From the NCBI RefSeq assembly GCF_003097355.1, contig NZ_PYUI01000007.1, positions 124,001 to 188,000 of the forward strand: a stretch of DNA of 64,000 nt, in the 5' to 3' direction. Origin of the DNA: Arthrobacter sp. H-02-3. Its GTDB lineage: Bacteria > Actinomycetota > Actinomycetes > Actinomycetales > Micrococcaceae. Position 1 is the stretch's first letter. Every line of letters starts with the position of its first letter. The notes under the pieces are model-generated. The model was not told where the DNA came from. It ran no database searches and was given only the letters and a program-made list of their open reading frames with translations. A program made the position numbers and the translations under genes. Positions 30,711-39,621 of this stretch are shown in pieces.

Positions 30711-31915
30711 AGCCTGCCGCGCAGGGTCGCCAGCCGCTCGGCCGCTTCCTCCAGCACGTGCAGCTTCTTGCAGAACGCGAAGCGCAGCAGGCTGCGGGTG
30801 CGCTCGGCGCCGTCGGCGTGGCAGAACACCGGCACCGGGATCGCGGCGACGCCCACGAGGGCCGGGAGCCGGCGGGCCAGCTCCACGGAATCAGTGATCC
30901 CCAGCGGAGAGGTATCCACGTTCACGAAGTACGTCCCCTGCGGCGTCAGGACGTCAAGGCCGGCCGCGCGGAGTCCCTCGCTGAGGATGTCGCGCTTGTA
31001 CCGGAGGGTGTCTGCGATGCCGGTGTAGAACTCGTTCGGAAGGCCCAGCCCCACCGCGATCGCCGCTTGGAAGGGCGTGCCGGAGCTGTAGCTCAGGAAC
31101 TGCTTGACGGTCCGTGCGGCGGCCACCAGATGCGCCGGCCCGGAGATCCAGCCGATCTTCCAACCGGTAAAGGAGAAAGTCTTGCCGGCGGAGGAAATGG
31201 TCAGCGTGCGTTCGGCCGCTCCGGGCAGCGTGGCGATCGGGATGTGGCGGACGCCGAAGGTGAGGTGCTCGTAGACCTCGTCGGTGATGATGACGGCGTC
31301 GTGCTTCTCGGCGAGTTCGACGACGCGCTGAAGGACCTCGCGGGGGAACACGGCCCCGGTGGGGTTGTGCGGGTTGTTGACCAGCACCACCTTGGTGCGC
31401 GCACTGAAGGCAGCTTCCAGCGCGGCGGAGTCCGGCATGAAATCCGGGGCCAGGAGCGGGGCCGTGACGTGGGTGGCTCCGGAGAGCCCGATGATGGCGC
31501 CGTAGGAGTCATAGAACGGTTCGAACGTCAGCACCTCATCTCCGGGGCCCACTAGTGCGAGCAGCGACGCGGCAATGGCTTCGGTGGCGCCGGTGGTGAC
31601 GATGATCTCCGTCTCGGGGTCCGGAGCGAGCCCGTAGAACCGCTGCTGGTGGACGGCGATCGCCTCCCGCAGCGGCAGGATGCCCTTGCCGGGCGCGTAC
31701 TGGTTGGCGCCGGCGGCGATGGCGGCCTGGGCGGCCTCCTTGATCTCCACGGGGCCGTCCTCGTCCGGAAAGCCCTGGCCGAGGTTGATGGCACCCGTGC
31801 TGAGGGCCAGGGTGGTCATCTCCTCGAAGATCGTTACGCCCAGCGAACCGTCCGGGGAGAGCAGGTTGGCGCCCGTCGCGGCGCGCTGCCACGGAAGGGG
31901 GAGCGGCGCGGTCAT
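30707..31915 (-). CDS. PLP-dependent class I/II aminotransferase
   Basis: ATG with 5' base 31915 gives 402 residues and overlaps the SDR stop by four bases (ATGA); an open frame further upstream lies inside the SDR gene and is not used. The fold-type I pattern is clear: INLGQGFPDEDGP, NQYAPGKGILPLREAI, VTTGATEAI, NNPHNPTGAVF, ITDEVYEHLTF and SSAGKTFSFTGWKIGW with the PLP lysine, then the C-terminal RFAFCK. The GQGFPD opening and KTFSFTGWKIGW match kynurenine/methionine aminotransferase-like (YbdL/DapC-like) enzymes. Exact substrate is uncertain. Confidence 0.88.
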   Translation of the reverse strand: MTAPLPLPWQRAATGANLLSPDGSLGVTIFEEMTTLALSTGAINLGQGFPDEDGPVEIKEAAQAAIAAGANQYAPGKGILPLREAIAVHQQRFYGLAPDPETEIIVTTGATEAIAASLLALVGPGDEVLTFEPFYDSYGAIIGLSGATHVTAPLLAPDFMPDSAALEAAFSARTKVVLVNNPHNPTGAVFPREVLQRVVELAEKHDAVIITDEVYEHLTFGVRHIPIATLPGAAERTLTISSAGKTFSFTGWKIGWISGPAHLVAAARTVKQFLSYSSGTPFQAAIAVGLGLPNEFYTGIADTLRYKRDILSEGLRAAGLDVLTPQGTYFVNVDTSPLGITDSVELARRLPALVGVAAIPVPVFCHADGAERTRSLLRFAFCKKLHVLEEAAERLATLRGRL

Positions 31916-32820
31916 CGGGGGCCGGCCTTCGTGTCGGGGACGGCGCGGCCGGTGAACTTGTCCATGGTGGAGTAGATCCCGAAGACCTTCCCGCCGACGA
32001 AGTCCCAGGCCCGCACCGGCAGGATGCCCTTGAGCACCTTGCCGAGTTTGGCCATACCGGGGGCGATCAGCTGCGGCTGCCCGGCGACGGTGGCCCGCCA
32101 TGCCCGGTCCACGGCATCCTCCGGTGTCATGAGCGGGGTCAGCAGGGGACCGCGGGCTCCCTCGAACATGCCGGTGGAGATGTAGCTGGGGCAGAACGTG
32201 GTGACGGCCAGGTGGCGGTAGCGCTGCTGCTCCAGCTCGAGCCGGAGCGAGTCGCTCCAGCCGATGACGGCCCATTTGGACGCGGCATAGACGCTCATCC
32301 GGGGATTGGACACCGTGCCGGCGGCGGAGGCGACGTTGAGGATCCGGCGGGGCCGGCCGGCGTCGGCCATCATGTCTGGCAGGAATTCGAGGGTGACATA
32401 CATGGGGGCCAGGGCATTGATATCCATGGTCAGGGCGATGTCACGGTCCGGGGTGTGGTCCCAGAAGTACGCGCCGCGGACGATCCCGGCGTTGTTCACC
32501 AGAAGCGCCAGCGGCCCTTCGGCCCGGGCTTCCCGGGCGGCCCCGGCGATCGCGGCGGGGTCCGCCAGATTCACTGTCCGGGGGACGGCGCGGGCGCCCA
32601 GGGCGGTGACTTCGGCGGCGGTGCTGGCCAGGGCGTCGGCGTCGATGTCCCACAGGATCACCACCGCGGCGCCTTCCCGGGCGGCACGGAGGGCGTACAG
32701 CCGGCCCATGCCCATGGCGGCGCCGGTGACCAGGGCCACGCCCCCGTCCATGGTGAACGGCTGCGCGGCAGCAGGCTGCATGGCAAAAGGCAGGGCGAAG
32801 CGGTTCTTCGATGCTGACAT
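31912..32820 (-). CDS. Short-chain dehydrogenase/reductase
   Basis: The 302-residue protein carries the NAD(P) loop VTGAAMGMGR, an acidic residue after beta-2 (LWDIDAD, favouring NAD), the NNAGI motif, and the catalytic serine in NVASAAG with YAASK as the Tyr-x-x-x-Lys pair. Substrate is unknown. The start is preceded at six bases by TAGCAT, a leaderless-type promoter. It heads a three-gene minus-strand operon and is divergent from coaD across only 48 bases. Confidence 0.9.
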   Translation of the reverse strand: MSASKNRFALPFAMQPAAAQPFTMDGGVALVTGAAMGMGRLYALRAAREGAAVVILWDIDADALASTAAEVTALGARAVPRTVNLADPAAIAGAAREARAEGPLALLVNNAGIVRGAYFWDHTPDRDIALTMDINALAPMYVTLEFLPDMMADAGRPRRILNVASAAGTVSNPRMSVYAASKWAVIGWSDSLRLELEQQRYRHLAVTTFCPSYISTGMFEGARGPLLTPLMTPEDAVDRAWRATVAGQPQLIAPGMAKLGKVLKGILPVRAWDFVGGKVFGIYSTMDKFTGRAVPDTKAGPR

Positions 32821-32826
32821 TCAGCC

Positions 32827-32832
32827 ATGCTA
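32827..32832 (-). promoter_or_regulatory. -10 box of the SDR gene, leaderless arrangement
   Basis: On the minus strand TAGCAT is followed by six bases and the ATG at 32820. No Shine-Dalgarno sequence is present. Confidence 0.5.
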
Positions 32833-32856
32833 TCCCGGCCCGCGGCGCGTATACGG

Positions 32857-32862
32857 TAGGTT
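32857..32862 (+). promoter_or_regulatory. -10 box of coaD, leaderless arrangement
   Basis: TAGGTT is followed by six bases and the ATG at 32869. It is 24 bases from the divergent SDR -10 box, so the two promoters must overlap. Confidence 0.5.
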
Positions 32863-32868
32863 CGGACC

Positions 32869-33369
32869 ATGAGACGCGCCGTATGCCCTGGCTCCTTTGA
32901 TCCCATTCACAATGGCCACCTGGAAGTCATTGCCCGTGCCGCGGGCCTCTTCGACGAGGTGATCGTGGCCGTGTCCACGAATTACGCCAAGAAGTACCGC
33001 TTCAGCCTTGAAGAGCGGATCGACATGGCCCGGGAAACCTTCGCATCGTTGCGCGGCATCGTGGTGGAACCCGTGGGGGAGGGACTGCTGGCCGAGTACT
33101 GCCGGCAGCGCGGCGTCTCCGCAATCGTCAAGGGCCTGCGCTCGTCCTCGGACTTCGACTACGAGCTGCCGATGGCCACGATGAACCGGCAGCTGACCGG
33201 CGTCGAGACGGTGTTCCTGCCGGCGGAGAGCCACTACCTGCACTTGTCCTCCACCCTCATCAAAGAGGTCTTCACCCTGGGCGGGGATATCTCGGACTTT
33301 GTGCCCCGGTCCGTGCTGAAGCGGCTGGCTCCGGGGGAGCCGGTCCAGAACCGTGCCCGCAAAGTGTAA
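32869..33369 (+). CDS. coaD: Phosphopantetheine adenylyltransferase
   Basis: The 166-residue protein has CPGSFDPIHNGHL with the nucleotidyltransferase T/HxGH motif, KYRFSLEERI, IVKGLRSSSDFDYELPMA and LSSTLIKE, all diagnostic of CoaD. It transfers AMP from ATP to 4'-phosphopantetheine to make dephospho-CoA in the cytoplasm. Length matches the family. The gene is followed by a 153-base gap holding the yceD promoter. Confidence 0.97.
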   Translation: MRRAVCPGSFDPIHNGHLEVIARAAGLFDEVIVAVSTNYAKKYRFSLEERIDMARETFASLRGIVVEPVGEGLLAEYCRQRGVSAIVKGLRSSSDFDYELPMATMNRQLTGVETVFLPAESHYLHLSSTLIKEVFTLGGDISDFVPRSVLKRLAPGEPVQNRARKV

Positions 33370-33459
33370 GCTTGACCGGTACTCGGCGGCCTGCTGCCGG
33401 TTGCGCGGCCCGTCCCGGGGGCCGGTTTGCGGCATCATGCTGCTGACCTGCTGCCCGGT

Positions 33460-33489
33460 TTGAGTCCGTCCGGAAGTTCAGGCTAAGAT
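33460..33489 (+). promoter_or_regulatory. Candidate promoter of the yceD-rpmF operon
   Basis: TTGAGT (33460-33465) and TAAGAT (33484-33489) are 18 bases apart. The implied start near 33496 gives a short leader that includes the AGGAG at 33513-33517. Confidence 0.55.
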
Positions 33490-33512
33490 GGTACGTCGGT
33501 CATATGTTCAAC

Positions 33513-33517
33513 AGGAG
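33513..33517 (+). promoter_or_regulatory. Shine-Dalgarno sequence deciding an ATT start
   Basis: AGGAG lies five bases before ATT (33523). In this frame there is no ATG, GTG or TTG between the stop at 33484 and the ATG at 33589. Confidence 0.6.
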
Positions 33518-33522
33518 TTCTC

Positions 33523-34071
33523 ATTAAACGAGATGCTAGTTCGCCCCTGGCGTTCGACGTCAAGGACCTCGGACGCAGTCCGGGAAGCATGCGGACGCTG
33601 AAGGAACATGTACCCGCACCAAGTGATCTTGGTGTGGCACTCATTGGCGTGCAGGAAGGCTCGGATGTCGAGCTGGATCTGCGGCTCGAGGCCGTACACG
33701 AAGGAATTCTGGTATCAGGAACCGCGCTCGTTGAAGTAACTGGCGAATGCGGCCGATGCCTGGATCCCCTTGCGTATGACCAAGAGGTTGATGTGCAAGA
33801 ACTTTTCTTCTATGAGGACGCTGTGTTCTCGGACGAAGAAGACGAAGAAGAGCAACGTCGAGTCGAGCACGATCTAATCGATCTTGAGCCGGTGTTGCGG
33901 GACGCAGTTGTCACCATACTGCCGTTCCAGCCGGTGTGCCGGGAAGACTGCCAGGGCCTTTGCTCCGAATGCGGAGTTCGCCTGGAAGACGAGCCGGGGC
34001 ATCACCACGAGGTCGTAGATCCTCGCTGGGCCGCCCTGGCTGACTTGGCTAAGCCTGACCGGCAAAACTGA
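33523..34071 (+). CDS. yceD: YceD (DUF177) protein, probable ATT start
   Basis: The protein ends with the DUF177 zinc-type cysteine cluster CREDCQGLCSECG, after EVTGECGRCLDPL and an acidic middle. The first ATG in frame (33589, 160 residues) cuts into the conserved opening PLAFDVKDLGRSPGSMR, so translation must begin earlier. The only position with a Shine-Dalgarno sequence at proper spacing is ATT at 33523, giving 182 residues starting IKRDASSPLAFDV. YceD is linked to 23S rRNA and ribosome assembly and normally precedes rpmF, as here (36 bases apart). ATT starts are rare (infC is the classic case) and usually imply regulated or weak initiation. Confidence 0.85.
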   Translation: MKRDASSPLAFDVKDLGRSPGSMRTLKEHVPAPSDLGVALIGVQEGSDVELDLRLEAVHEGILVSGTALVEVTGECGRCLDPLAYDQEVDVQELFFYEDAVFSDEEDEEEQRRVEHDLIDLEPVLRDAVVTILPFQPVCREDCQGLCSECGVRLEDEPGHHHEVVDPRWAALADLAKPDRQN

Positions 34072-34107
34072 TTTGTAAGTGTTGGACTAGAGAGAAATGA
34101 GTTAGCC

Positions 34108-34311
34108 GTGGCTGTCCCGAAGCGGAAAATGTCTCGCTCGAATACCCGCGCCCGCCGCTCCCAGTGGAAGGCAACTGCCCCCCACCTGGTGAAGACCGTA
34201 GAGAACGGCCAGGTTGTTTACAGCCTGCCGCACCAGGCAAAGGTCGTTACCGACTCGGCTGGCACCGCGCTGTTCCTTGAGTACAAGGGCCGCAAGGTCG
34301 CAGACGTCTAA
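34108..34311 (+). CDS. rpmF: 50S ribosomal protein L32
   Basis: The 67-residue protein begins [21 protein letters not shown], diagnostic for L32. It lacks the four zinc cysteines of the C+ form, so it is the zinc-independent type. It starts at GTG (34108) and follows yceD closely, with rnc 21 bases downstream. It is part of the large ribosomal subunit. Confidence 0.97.
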   Translation: MAVPKRKMSRSNTRARRSQWKATAPHLVKTVENGQVVYSLPHQAKVVTDSAGTALFLEYKGRKVADV

Positions 34312-34332
34312 TCCGCCAACAGGCTGAAAAAG

Positions 34333-35052
34333 ATGTCTTCAACTGAAGAGCTTCTGAAGCGTCTCGGTGTCACTATTGACGCCGGGACGCTTCGTCTTGC
34401 GCTCACACACCGTTCCTATGCCTACGAAAACGGCGGCATCCCCACCAACGAACGGCTCGAATTCCTCGGCGACTCCATCCTGGGGTTCTCCGTCACTGAC
34501 GCGCTGTACCGTGACAACCCCACGCTGCCCGAAGGCGACCTGGCCAAGCGCCGTTCCGCCGTCGTCAGCACACGGGCGCTGGCTGGCATTGGCCGCAGCA
34601 TCGGCCTGGGCGAGTACATCTACCTCGGACAGGGCGAGAAGCTCACCGAGGGCAAGAACAAGGCCTCGATCCTGGCGGACACCATGGAGGCGCTGATTGG
34701 CGCCACCTACCTCTCCAACGACATCGAGACGGCACGGCAGCTGGTCATGCGGCTGATCGGCCCGCTGCTGAAGGACGCCGCGGCCCTTGGCGCGGGAACC
34801 GACTGGAAGACGAGCATCCAGGAACTGGCGGCCAGCCGGCAGCTCGGGACCATCAACTATGCGGTTGACGGCTCCGGACCGGACCACGCCAGGACGTTCG
34901 AGGCCGTCCTCAGGATCGGCGGCACGGACTACGGCACCGGCACCGGCAACTCCAAGAAGGAAGCCGAGCAGGAAGCTGCGGCCGACGCCTGGCGCCGGCT
35001 GACCACCCCTGCTGCCGACACCCAGGCTTCCGACACCCAAACCGGCAGCTAG
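34333..35052 (+). CDS. rnc: Ribonuclease III
   Basis: The 239-residue protein has the RNase III signature [17 protein letters not shown] with the catalytic acidic residues, [13 protein letters not shown], and a C-terminal double-stranded-RNA-binding domain (about 160-225) ending with the lysine-rich [18 protein letters not shown]. It cuts double-stranded RNA in rRNA processing. The C-terminus has a short acidic repeat (ADTQASDTQ). It is followed by mutM nine bases later. Confidence 0.97.
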   Translation: MSSTEELLKRLGVTIDAGTLRLALTHRSYAYENGGIPTNERLEFLGDSILGFSVTDALYRDNPTLPEGDLAKRRSAVVSTRALAGIGRSIGLGEYIYLGQGEKLTEGKNKASILADTMEALIGATYLSNDIETARQLVMRLIGPLLKDAAALGAGTDWKTSIQELAASRQLGTINYAVDGSGPDHARTFEAVLRIGGTDYGTGTGNSKKEAEQEAAADAWRRLTTPAADTQASDTQTGS

Positions 35053-35061
35053 GCAGCGGCA

Positions 35062-36030
35062 TTGCCTGAACTGCCCGAAGTCGAGGTGGTCCGGCGCGGG
35101 CTCGTGAGCTGGGTGCGGGGCCGGACCATCACCGCCGTCGACGTCCTGGATCCGCGCTCCCTGCGCCGGCACGCCCTGGGACCGGAGGACTTCGCCGGCA
35201 ACCTTGAAGGCGCGCGCGTGCTGGATGTGGTCCGCCGCGGCAAATTCCTCTGGATGCCCTTGGCGGACACCCCGGCCCCCTCCGCAGATGCTGCCCCGGG
35301 AGAACCGGCCCCCGCCGTTGCCCTCATGGCCCACCTGGGGATGTCGGGCCAGCTGCTCATGCAGGACCCCGGCGTGCCGGACGAGAAGCACCTGAAAGTC
35401 CGGTTGCGGCTCAGCCCGGCCCTGGGCATGCCGGAGCAGCTCCGGTTCGTGGACCAACGCATCTTCGGCGGCCTGTTCCTGACCTCGCTGATTCCCACGG
35501 ACGACGGCGGCCCCGGCGGCCTCGCCGAAACCCCGCTCCCGCTCATCGCCGAGGAAGCCTCGCACATTGCCCGGGACCCGCTGGATCCCTACTTTTCCTT
35601 CGACACCTTCTACCGGCGCCTGCGTGCCCGCAAGACCGGACTCAAGCGGGCGCTCCTGGACCAGGGCCTGGTCTCCGGGATCGGCAACATCTACGCCGAC
35701 GAGGCCCTCTGGAAGGCGCGGCTGCACTATGCCCGGCCCACCGACACCCTGCGCCGGGCCGACGCGCTGCGCGTGCTCGACGCCGCCCGCGAGGTCATGA
35801 CGGATGCCCTGGCCGCCGGCGGCACGAGCTTCGATTCGCTCTATGTCAACGTCAACGGCGCCTCGGGATACTTCGACCGCTCCCTCAACGCCTACGGCCG
35901 TGAAGGCCAGGAGTGCAAGCGCTGCGCCGCGGCAGGCCTCGTGAGCATCATGCGGCGGGAGCAGTTCATGAACCGCTCGTCCTATACCTGCCCCGTCTGC
36001 CAGCCCAGACCGCGTAACGGCCGCTGGTAG
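35062..36030 (+). CDS. mutM: Formamidopyrimidine-DNA glycosylase
   Basis: The TTG start at 35062 puts the essential Pro2-Glu3 at the mature N-terminus ([13 protein letters not shown]). Other features are the H2TH segment [20 protein letters not shown] and the C-terminal zinc finger with CKRC and CPVC cysteine pairs. Length (322) is somewhat above usual because of an insert around residues 70-85 (an Ala/Pro-rich loop). The enzyme removes oxidised purines such as 8-oxoguanine and nicks the strand. Confidence 0.96.
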   Translation: MPELPEVEVVRRGLVSWVRGRTITAVDVLDPRSLRRHALGPEDFAGNLEGARVLDVVRRGKFLWMPLADTPAPSADAAPGEPAPAVALMAHLGMSGQLLMQDPGVPDEKHLKVRLRLSPALGMPEQLRFVDQRIFGGLFLTSLIPTDDGGPGGLAETPLPLIAEEASHIARDPLDPYFSFDTFYRRLRARKTGLKRALLDQGLVSGIGNIYADEALWKARLHYARPTDTLRRADALRVLDAAREVMTDALAAGGTSFDSLYVNVNGASGYFDRSLNAYGREGQECKRCAAAGLVSIMRREQFMNRSSYTCPVCQPRPRNGRW

Positions 36031-36189
36031 GCAGACCAAAAACAAGTAGTCCTACGCTTACGCACCCCTCTTGGCCGGTGACAAACTGTCGCCATGGGAG
36101 CTGGGGACAATAGGAATCGTTATCGCTCCGGCGTTAAAGGCGGAGTCAAAAGGGCCGACACGACGCCGGACGCGCACGGGTAGGCCGTC

Positions 36190-37470
36190 GTGTACATCTC
36201 AATGGCCGACCGCACCGGCGGCAGGAAGAATTCCGGAGCCACCGGGACGCAGACCCTGCCCGGACCGGGCGTGGCCTTCCGGCTTTCGCCTGTCATTCTC
36301 TGGCTGGGCATCGTCAGCATGGCCACGGACATCTCCTCGGAATCCGTGTCCGCCATCCTGCCGCTGTACGTCACCGGATTTTTGGGCCTCTCGACCATTG
36401 CCTTCGGGTTCATTGACGGGCTTAACCAGGGCGTCAGCGCGGTGGTGCGTATTGCCGCCGGGTGGGCATCGGACCGCACAGGCCACCCGAAACGGGTGGC
36501 GGTGGCCGGCTACGGGCTCTCCATGCTGGCCCGGGTCGGCTTCCTGTTTGCGGGCGGGTTCTGGGCGATCACCGGGATCGTGACGGGCGACCGCATCGGC
36601 AAAGGCATCCGCACCGCGCCGCGGGACGCCTTGATCTCATCGGCTGCCCAACCGGAACATCTGGCGAGATCCTTCGGGGTGCACCGCATGCTCGACACCG
36701 TCGGCGCCGCAACAGGGCCGCTGCTGGCGTTCCTGATCCTCCTGTTCATCCCCAACGGGTTCAGCACCGTCTTTGTAGTTTCGCTCGCCTTCGCGGTAAT
36801 CGGCGTCGCCCTCCTGGTGCTGGTGGTGCCGGACCGCAGGACTCCGCGGACCGCGCAGAAGCCGGACCGGGCACGGCCGCCCTTCACGTGGAGCCAGTTG
36901 AAGGACGCCGGACTGACCCGCCTGCTCGTGACCGCGGGGATCCTGGCCTTGCTGACCGTCGGGGACGGCTTCATCTACCTCGTGCTCCAGGATCGGGACT
37001 CCTTCGCCGTGCAGTGGTTCCCGCTGCTCTATGTCGGAACCAACGTCGTGTACCTCGCGCTGGCCGTTCCCCTGGGCCGGTTCGCGGACCGCTGGGGCAG
37101 GATCCGGGTGTTTCTGGGCGGACACGGAGCGCTGCTGGCGTGTTACCTGCTGGCCGCAGTGCCGTTCGGCGGCCTGGGCGTCACGGTGGCGTGCCTGGTG
37201 CTCCTGGGAGTCTTCTACGCCGCAACCGACGGCGTGCTGGCCGCGCTGGCGAGCCGGCTGGTCAGCCCCGACAAAGTGGCCACCGGCATCGGGGCCGCCC
37301 AGACTGTGGTGGCGCTGTGCCGGATGGCGGCGTCGGCCGGCTTCGGCATCCTCTGGTTCGCCGTCGGGGCCCCCGCCGCAATGACGACGGCCGCCGTCGG
37401 CCTGGCCGCGGCACTGGTGGCCGCGGCCGTGCTGATGCGCACGTCCCGTGCACAGGAGGCCGGCGCATGA
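36190..37470 (+). CDS. MFS transporter
   Basis: The 426-residue protein has about 12 hydrophobic helices and the MFS loop motifs (GWASDRTGHPKR between helices 2 and 3, and GRFADRWGRIRVFLGG in the second half). An early segment SMATDISSESVSAILPLYV resembles MFS proteins of the major-facilitator group found near metal or drug resistance genes; the substrate is unknown. GTG at 36190 and ATG at 36202 are both possible, neither with a Shine-Dalgarno sequence. It overlaps the next gene by four bases (ATGA), so the transporter and the propeller protein are coupled. Confidence 0.85.
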   Translation: MYISMADRTGGRKNSGATGTQTLPGPGVAFRLSPVILWLGIVSMATDISSESVSAILPLYVTGFLGLSTIAFGFIDGLNQGVSAVVRIAAGWASDRTGHPKRVAVAGYGLSMLARVGFLFAGGFWAITGIVTGDRIGKGIRTAPRDALISSAAQPEHLARSFGVHRMLDTVGAATGPLLAFLILLFIPNGFSTVFVVSLAFAVIGVALLVLVVPDRRTPRTAQKPDRARPPFTWSQLKDAGLTRLLVTAGILALLTVGDGFIYLVLQDRDSFAVQWFPLLYVGTNVVYLALAVPLGRFADRWGRIRVFLGGHGALLACYLLAAVPFGGLGVTVACLVLLGVFYAATDGVLAALASRLVSPDKVATGIGAAQTVVALCRMAASAGFGILWFAVGAPAAMTTAAVGLAAALVAAAVLMRTSRAQEAGA

Positions 37471-38594
37471 CGGCCACCCGCGCCGGGCGGCCGCCCGGAA
37501 AGGGTTCCGCGACAGGAAAGGCATCCGAGCCCGGGAAAGAAGCCACGACCGGAACCGAAACCTCAGCCCAGCGGGTCGCGATCAGCAGGAAGCGCCTCCT
37601 CGCCCTGGTGCTCATCACCGTGGGCGCCATTGCGGCGGCGGGACTCTACGCCGGGCTGGCCTTCCGGGACGCCCAGGCCAGCCAGAGTGCACCGCCGCCG
37701 GTCGACGTCACCACATCCATGGCCCTGCCGGCGGCACCCTTCGTCCTGTTCCGCAACACCGCGCCGGGCCAGGGGTTCGGCTCGGCCGCCACCGTGCCGC
37801 TGTCCGGGCCCGGCGGTCAGCGCGCCTTGAGCGGAGCAAGCTGCGACCGCGTCTACGGCACGCACGATCAGACCTTGTGCCTGCAGACCAAGCAGGGACT
37901 GGCCACCACCTTCCAGGCCAGCGTGTACAACAGCACCTGGCAGGAGACGCGAAGTTGGCCGCTGCCCGGCATCCCCAACAGGGCCAGGACCAGCGCCGAC
38001 GGATCCCTGATGGCCACCACCGTCTTCGTGTCAGGTCATTCCTACTCCGCCGCCGGGTTCTCCACCGAAACAGTCATCCGGGGTAAAACAGGCCAGAGCA
38101 GCGGAAGCCTCGAGGGCTTCGCCCTGATACTGGACGGCACCCGGATCAAGGCCACGGACAGGAACATCTGGGGCGTCACGTTTGCTCCCGGAAAGCCCGA
38201 CGTCTTTTACGCCACGGCGTCCTCGCAGGGGCACATCTGGCTGGTCCAGGGCAGCATTGCCGGCCGGACGCTCACCGTGGTCCGCAGCGGCATAGAATGC
38301 CCGTCCGTTTCCCCGGACGGCACCCGCATCGCCTACAAGAAGAGCGACAACGGCACCCTGACCGGCCACCGCAGTGTCGCCGTCCTGGACCTCGCCCGCA
38401 GCACGGAAACCGTCCTGGCGGAGAAACAGAGCATTGACGATCAGATTGAGTGGCTGGACAACTCCACCCTGTTGTACGCCCTTCCCCGGGACGGCTCCGA
38501 AGTGGACAGCGACATCTGGTCCATCACAACGGACCCGGCCGCGCAGCCCGTCCTCTTCATCGAGCACGGGTTTTCCCCCTCGGTGGTCCGGTAG
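37467..38594 (+). CDS. Membrane-anchored beta-propeller (TolB-like) protein
   Basis: ATG at 37467 has AGGAGG a few bases upstream, giving 375 residues. A basic N-terminus and one membrane helix (about 43-65, LLALVLITVGAIAAAGLYAG) are followed by an extracellular region with repeated propeller strands, including IWGVTFAPGKPDVFYATAS, CPSVSPDGTRIAYKKS and QIEWLDNSTLLYAL, which match the WD40-like/TolB blade pattern (SPDGTRIAY). No catalytic motif is seen. It is translationally coupled to the MFS gene and could be its external partner, which is inference. Confidence 0.78.
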   Translation: MTATRAGRPPGKGSATGKASEPGKEATTGTETSAQRVAISRKRLLALVLITVGAIAAAGLYAGLAFRDAQASQSAPPPVDVTTSMALPAAPFVLFRNTAPGQGFGSAATVPLSGPGGQRALSGASCDRVYGTHDQTLCLQTKQGLATTFQASVYNSTWQETRSWPLPGIPNRARTSADGSLMATTVFVSGHSYSAAGFSTETVIRGKTGQSSGSLEGFALILDGTRIKATDRNIWGVTFAPGKPDVFYATASSQGHIWLVQGSIAGRTLTVVRSGIECPSVSPDGTRIAYKKSDNGTLTGHRSVAVLDLARSTETVLAEKQSIDDQIEWLDNSTLLYALPRDGSEVDSDIWSITTDPAAQPVLFIEHGFSPSVVR

Positions 38595-38637
38595 AGCGGC
38601 GGACGTCGCCCACGTCCTTAGGAACCGGCCAGCACCC

Positions 38638-39621
38638 TCAAGCGCCGCCGCAAAGTGAACCGTAGTGCTTGGCCAGCCTCGCCAGGCCGTCATCAAGGGA
38701 CACGGCGGGGGTCCAGTCGAGGAGTTCGCGGGTCTCGCGCTGGTCGAACCAGTGGGCGGTGGAGAGCTGTTCGGCGAGGAACCGGGTCATCGGCGGCTCG
38801 TCGGACCGGCCGGAACGGGCCCAGAGCTTCTCAACCACTGATCCGGCCGCCCGAGCGAGCCTGCCCGGCACCCGCCACGACGGCGCGGGGACGCCCCCCG
38901 CGGCACAGATGCCCGCCAGCAGCTCCCCGACCGGGCGGGGCTCGCCGTTGGTGATGACCAGCGCCCGGCCGTGAATGTGCTCTATGCGGTGCAGGGCGGC
39001 GACGATGGCCGAGGCGGCGTTGTCCACGTAAGTGGTGTCGATCAGGGCCGCCCCGGCGTCGAGCAGCGGCAGGCGTCCGCGGCCGGCACGTTCCAGCACC
39101 CGTTCCACCAGCTGCGTATCGCCCGGACCCCAGACGATGTGCGGGCGCACGGCCGCAACCCGGAAGTCCGGCGAGTCCGCGGCCAGCGCCAGCAGCTCGG
39201 CCTCGGCCTTGGTGCGCGAGTAGTCGCCGTGCGCGCGGGCCGGGTCCGCCGGCTCGGCGCCCAGTCCGGCGATAGCAGCCCCGGAATTGGCCACGGACGG
39301 GGAGGACACGAACACCAGATCCCGCACGCCGGCGTCGCGCGCCGCACGGAGCAGGCGGCGCGTGCCGTCGACATTCACCTCGTCGAAATCGGCGGCACGG
39401 CCCGTGAAGGAGACCTTCGCCGCCAGATGGATGACAGCCTCGGCCCCGGCGACGGCGCGGCGGACAGCGGTGTCGTCCGTGACGGACCCGGAGAGGTCCG
39501 CGGCGCCATCGACGCTTGCAGGACGGCGCTGGAAGGTGGTGACGGCGTGGCCTTGACGCACCAGAAGCCCGGTGACTTCCCGCCCGAGCAGGCCGCTCGC
39601 GCCGGTGACGAGGACTCTCAC
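38638..39621 (-). CDS. oleD: OleD-like NAD(P)-dependent 2-alkyl-3-ketoalkanoic acid reductase
   Basis: GTG with 5' base 39621 begins directly at the Rossmann motif RVLVTGASGLLGREV and overlaps the oleBC stop by four bases; the product is 327 residues. It has the extended-SDR features VIHLAAKVSF, the catalytic DYSRTKAEAE (Tyr-x-x-x-Lys) and VRPHIVWGPGD, the pattern of 3-beta-hydroxysteroid dehydrogenase-like OleD. OleD reduces the beta-keto acid made by OleA to a beta-hydroxy acid in head-to-head hydrocarbon synthesis. The longer open frame upstream is a shadow of oleBC. Confidence 0.88.
   Translation of the reverse strand: MRVLVTGASGLLGREVTGLLVRQGHAVTTFQRRPASVDGAADLSGSVTDDTAVRRAVAGAEAVIHLAAKVSFTGRAADFDEVNVDGTRRLLRAARDAGVRDLVFVSSPSVANSGAAIAGLGAEPADPARAHGDYSRTKAEAELLALAADSPDFRVAAVRPHIVWGPGDTQLVERVLERAGRGRLPLLDAGAALIDTTYVDNAASAIVAALHRIEHIHGRALVITNGEPRPVGELLAGICAAGGVPAPSWRVPGRLARAAGSVVEKLWARSGRSDEPPMTRFLAEQLSTAHWFDQRETRELLDWTPAVSLDDGLARLAKHYGSLCGGA

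Noticed and set aside
36462..37466. N-terminal extension of the propeller-protein frame
   Set aside because: It runs through the MFS gene in another frame; AGGAGG and ATG at 37467 mark the true start.
38602..38618. Small hairpin between convergent genes at 38594 and 38638
   Set aside because: GGACGT/ACGTCC gives only a six-pair stem without T-run, too weak to call a terminator.
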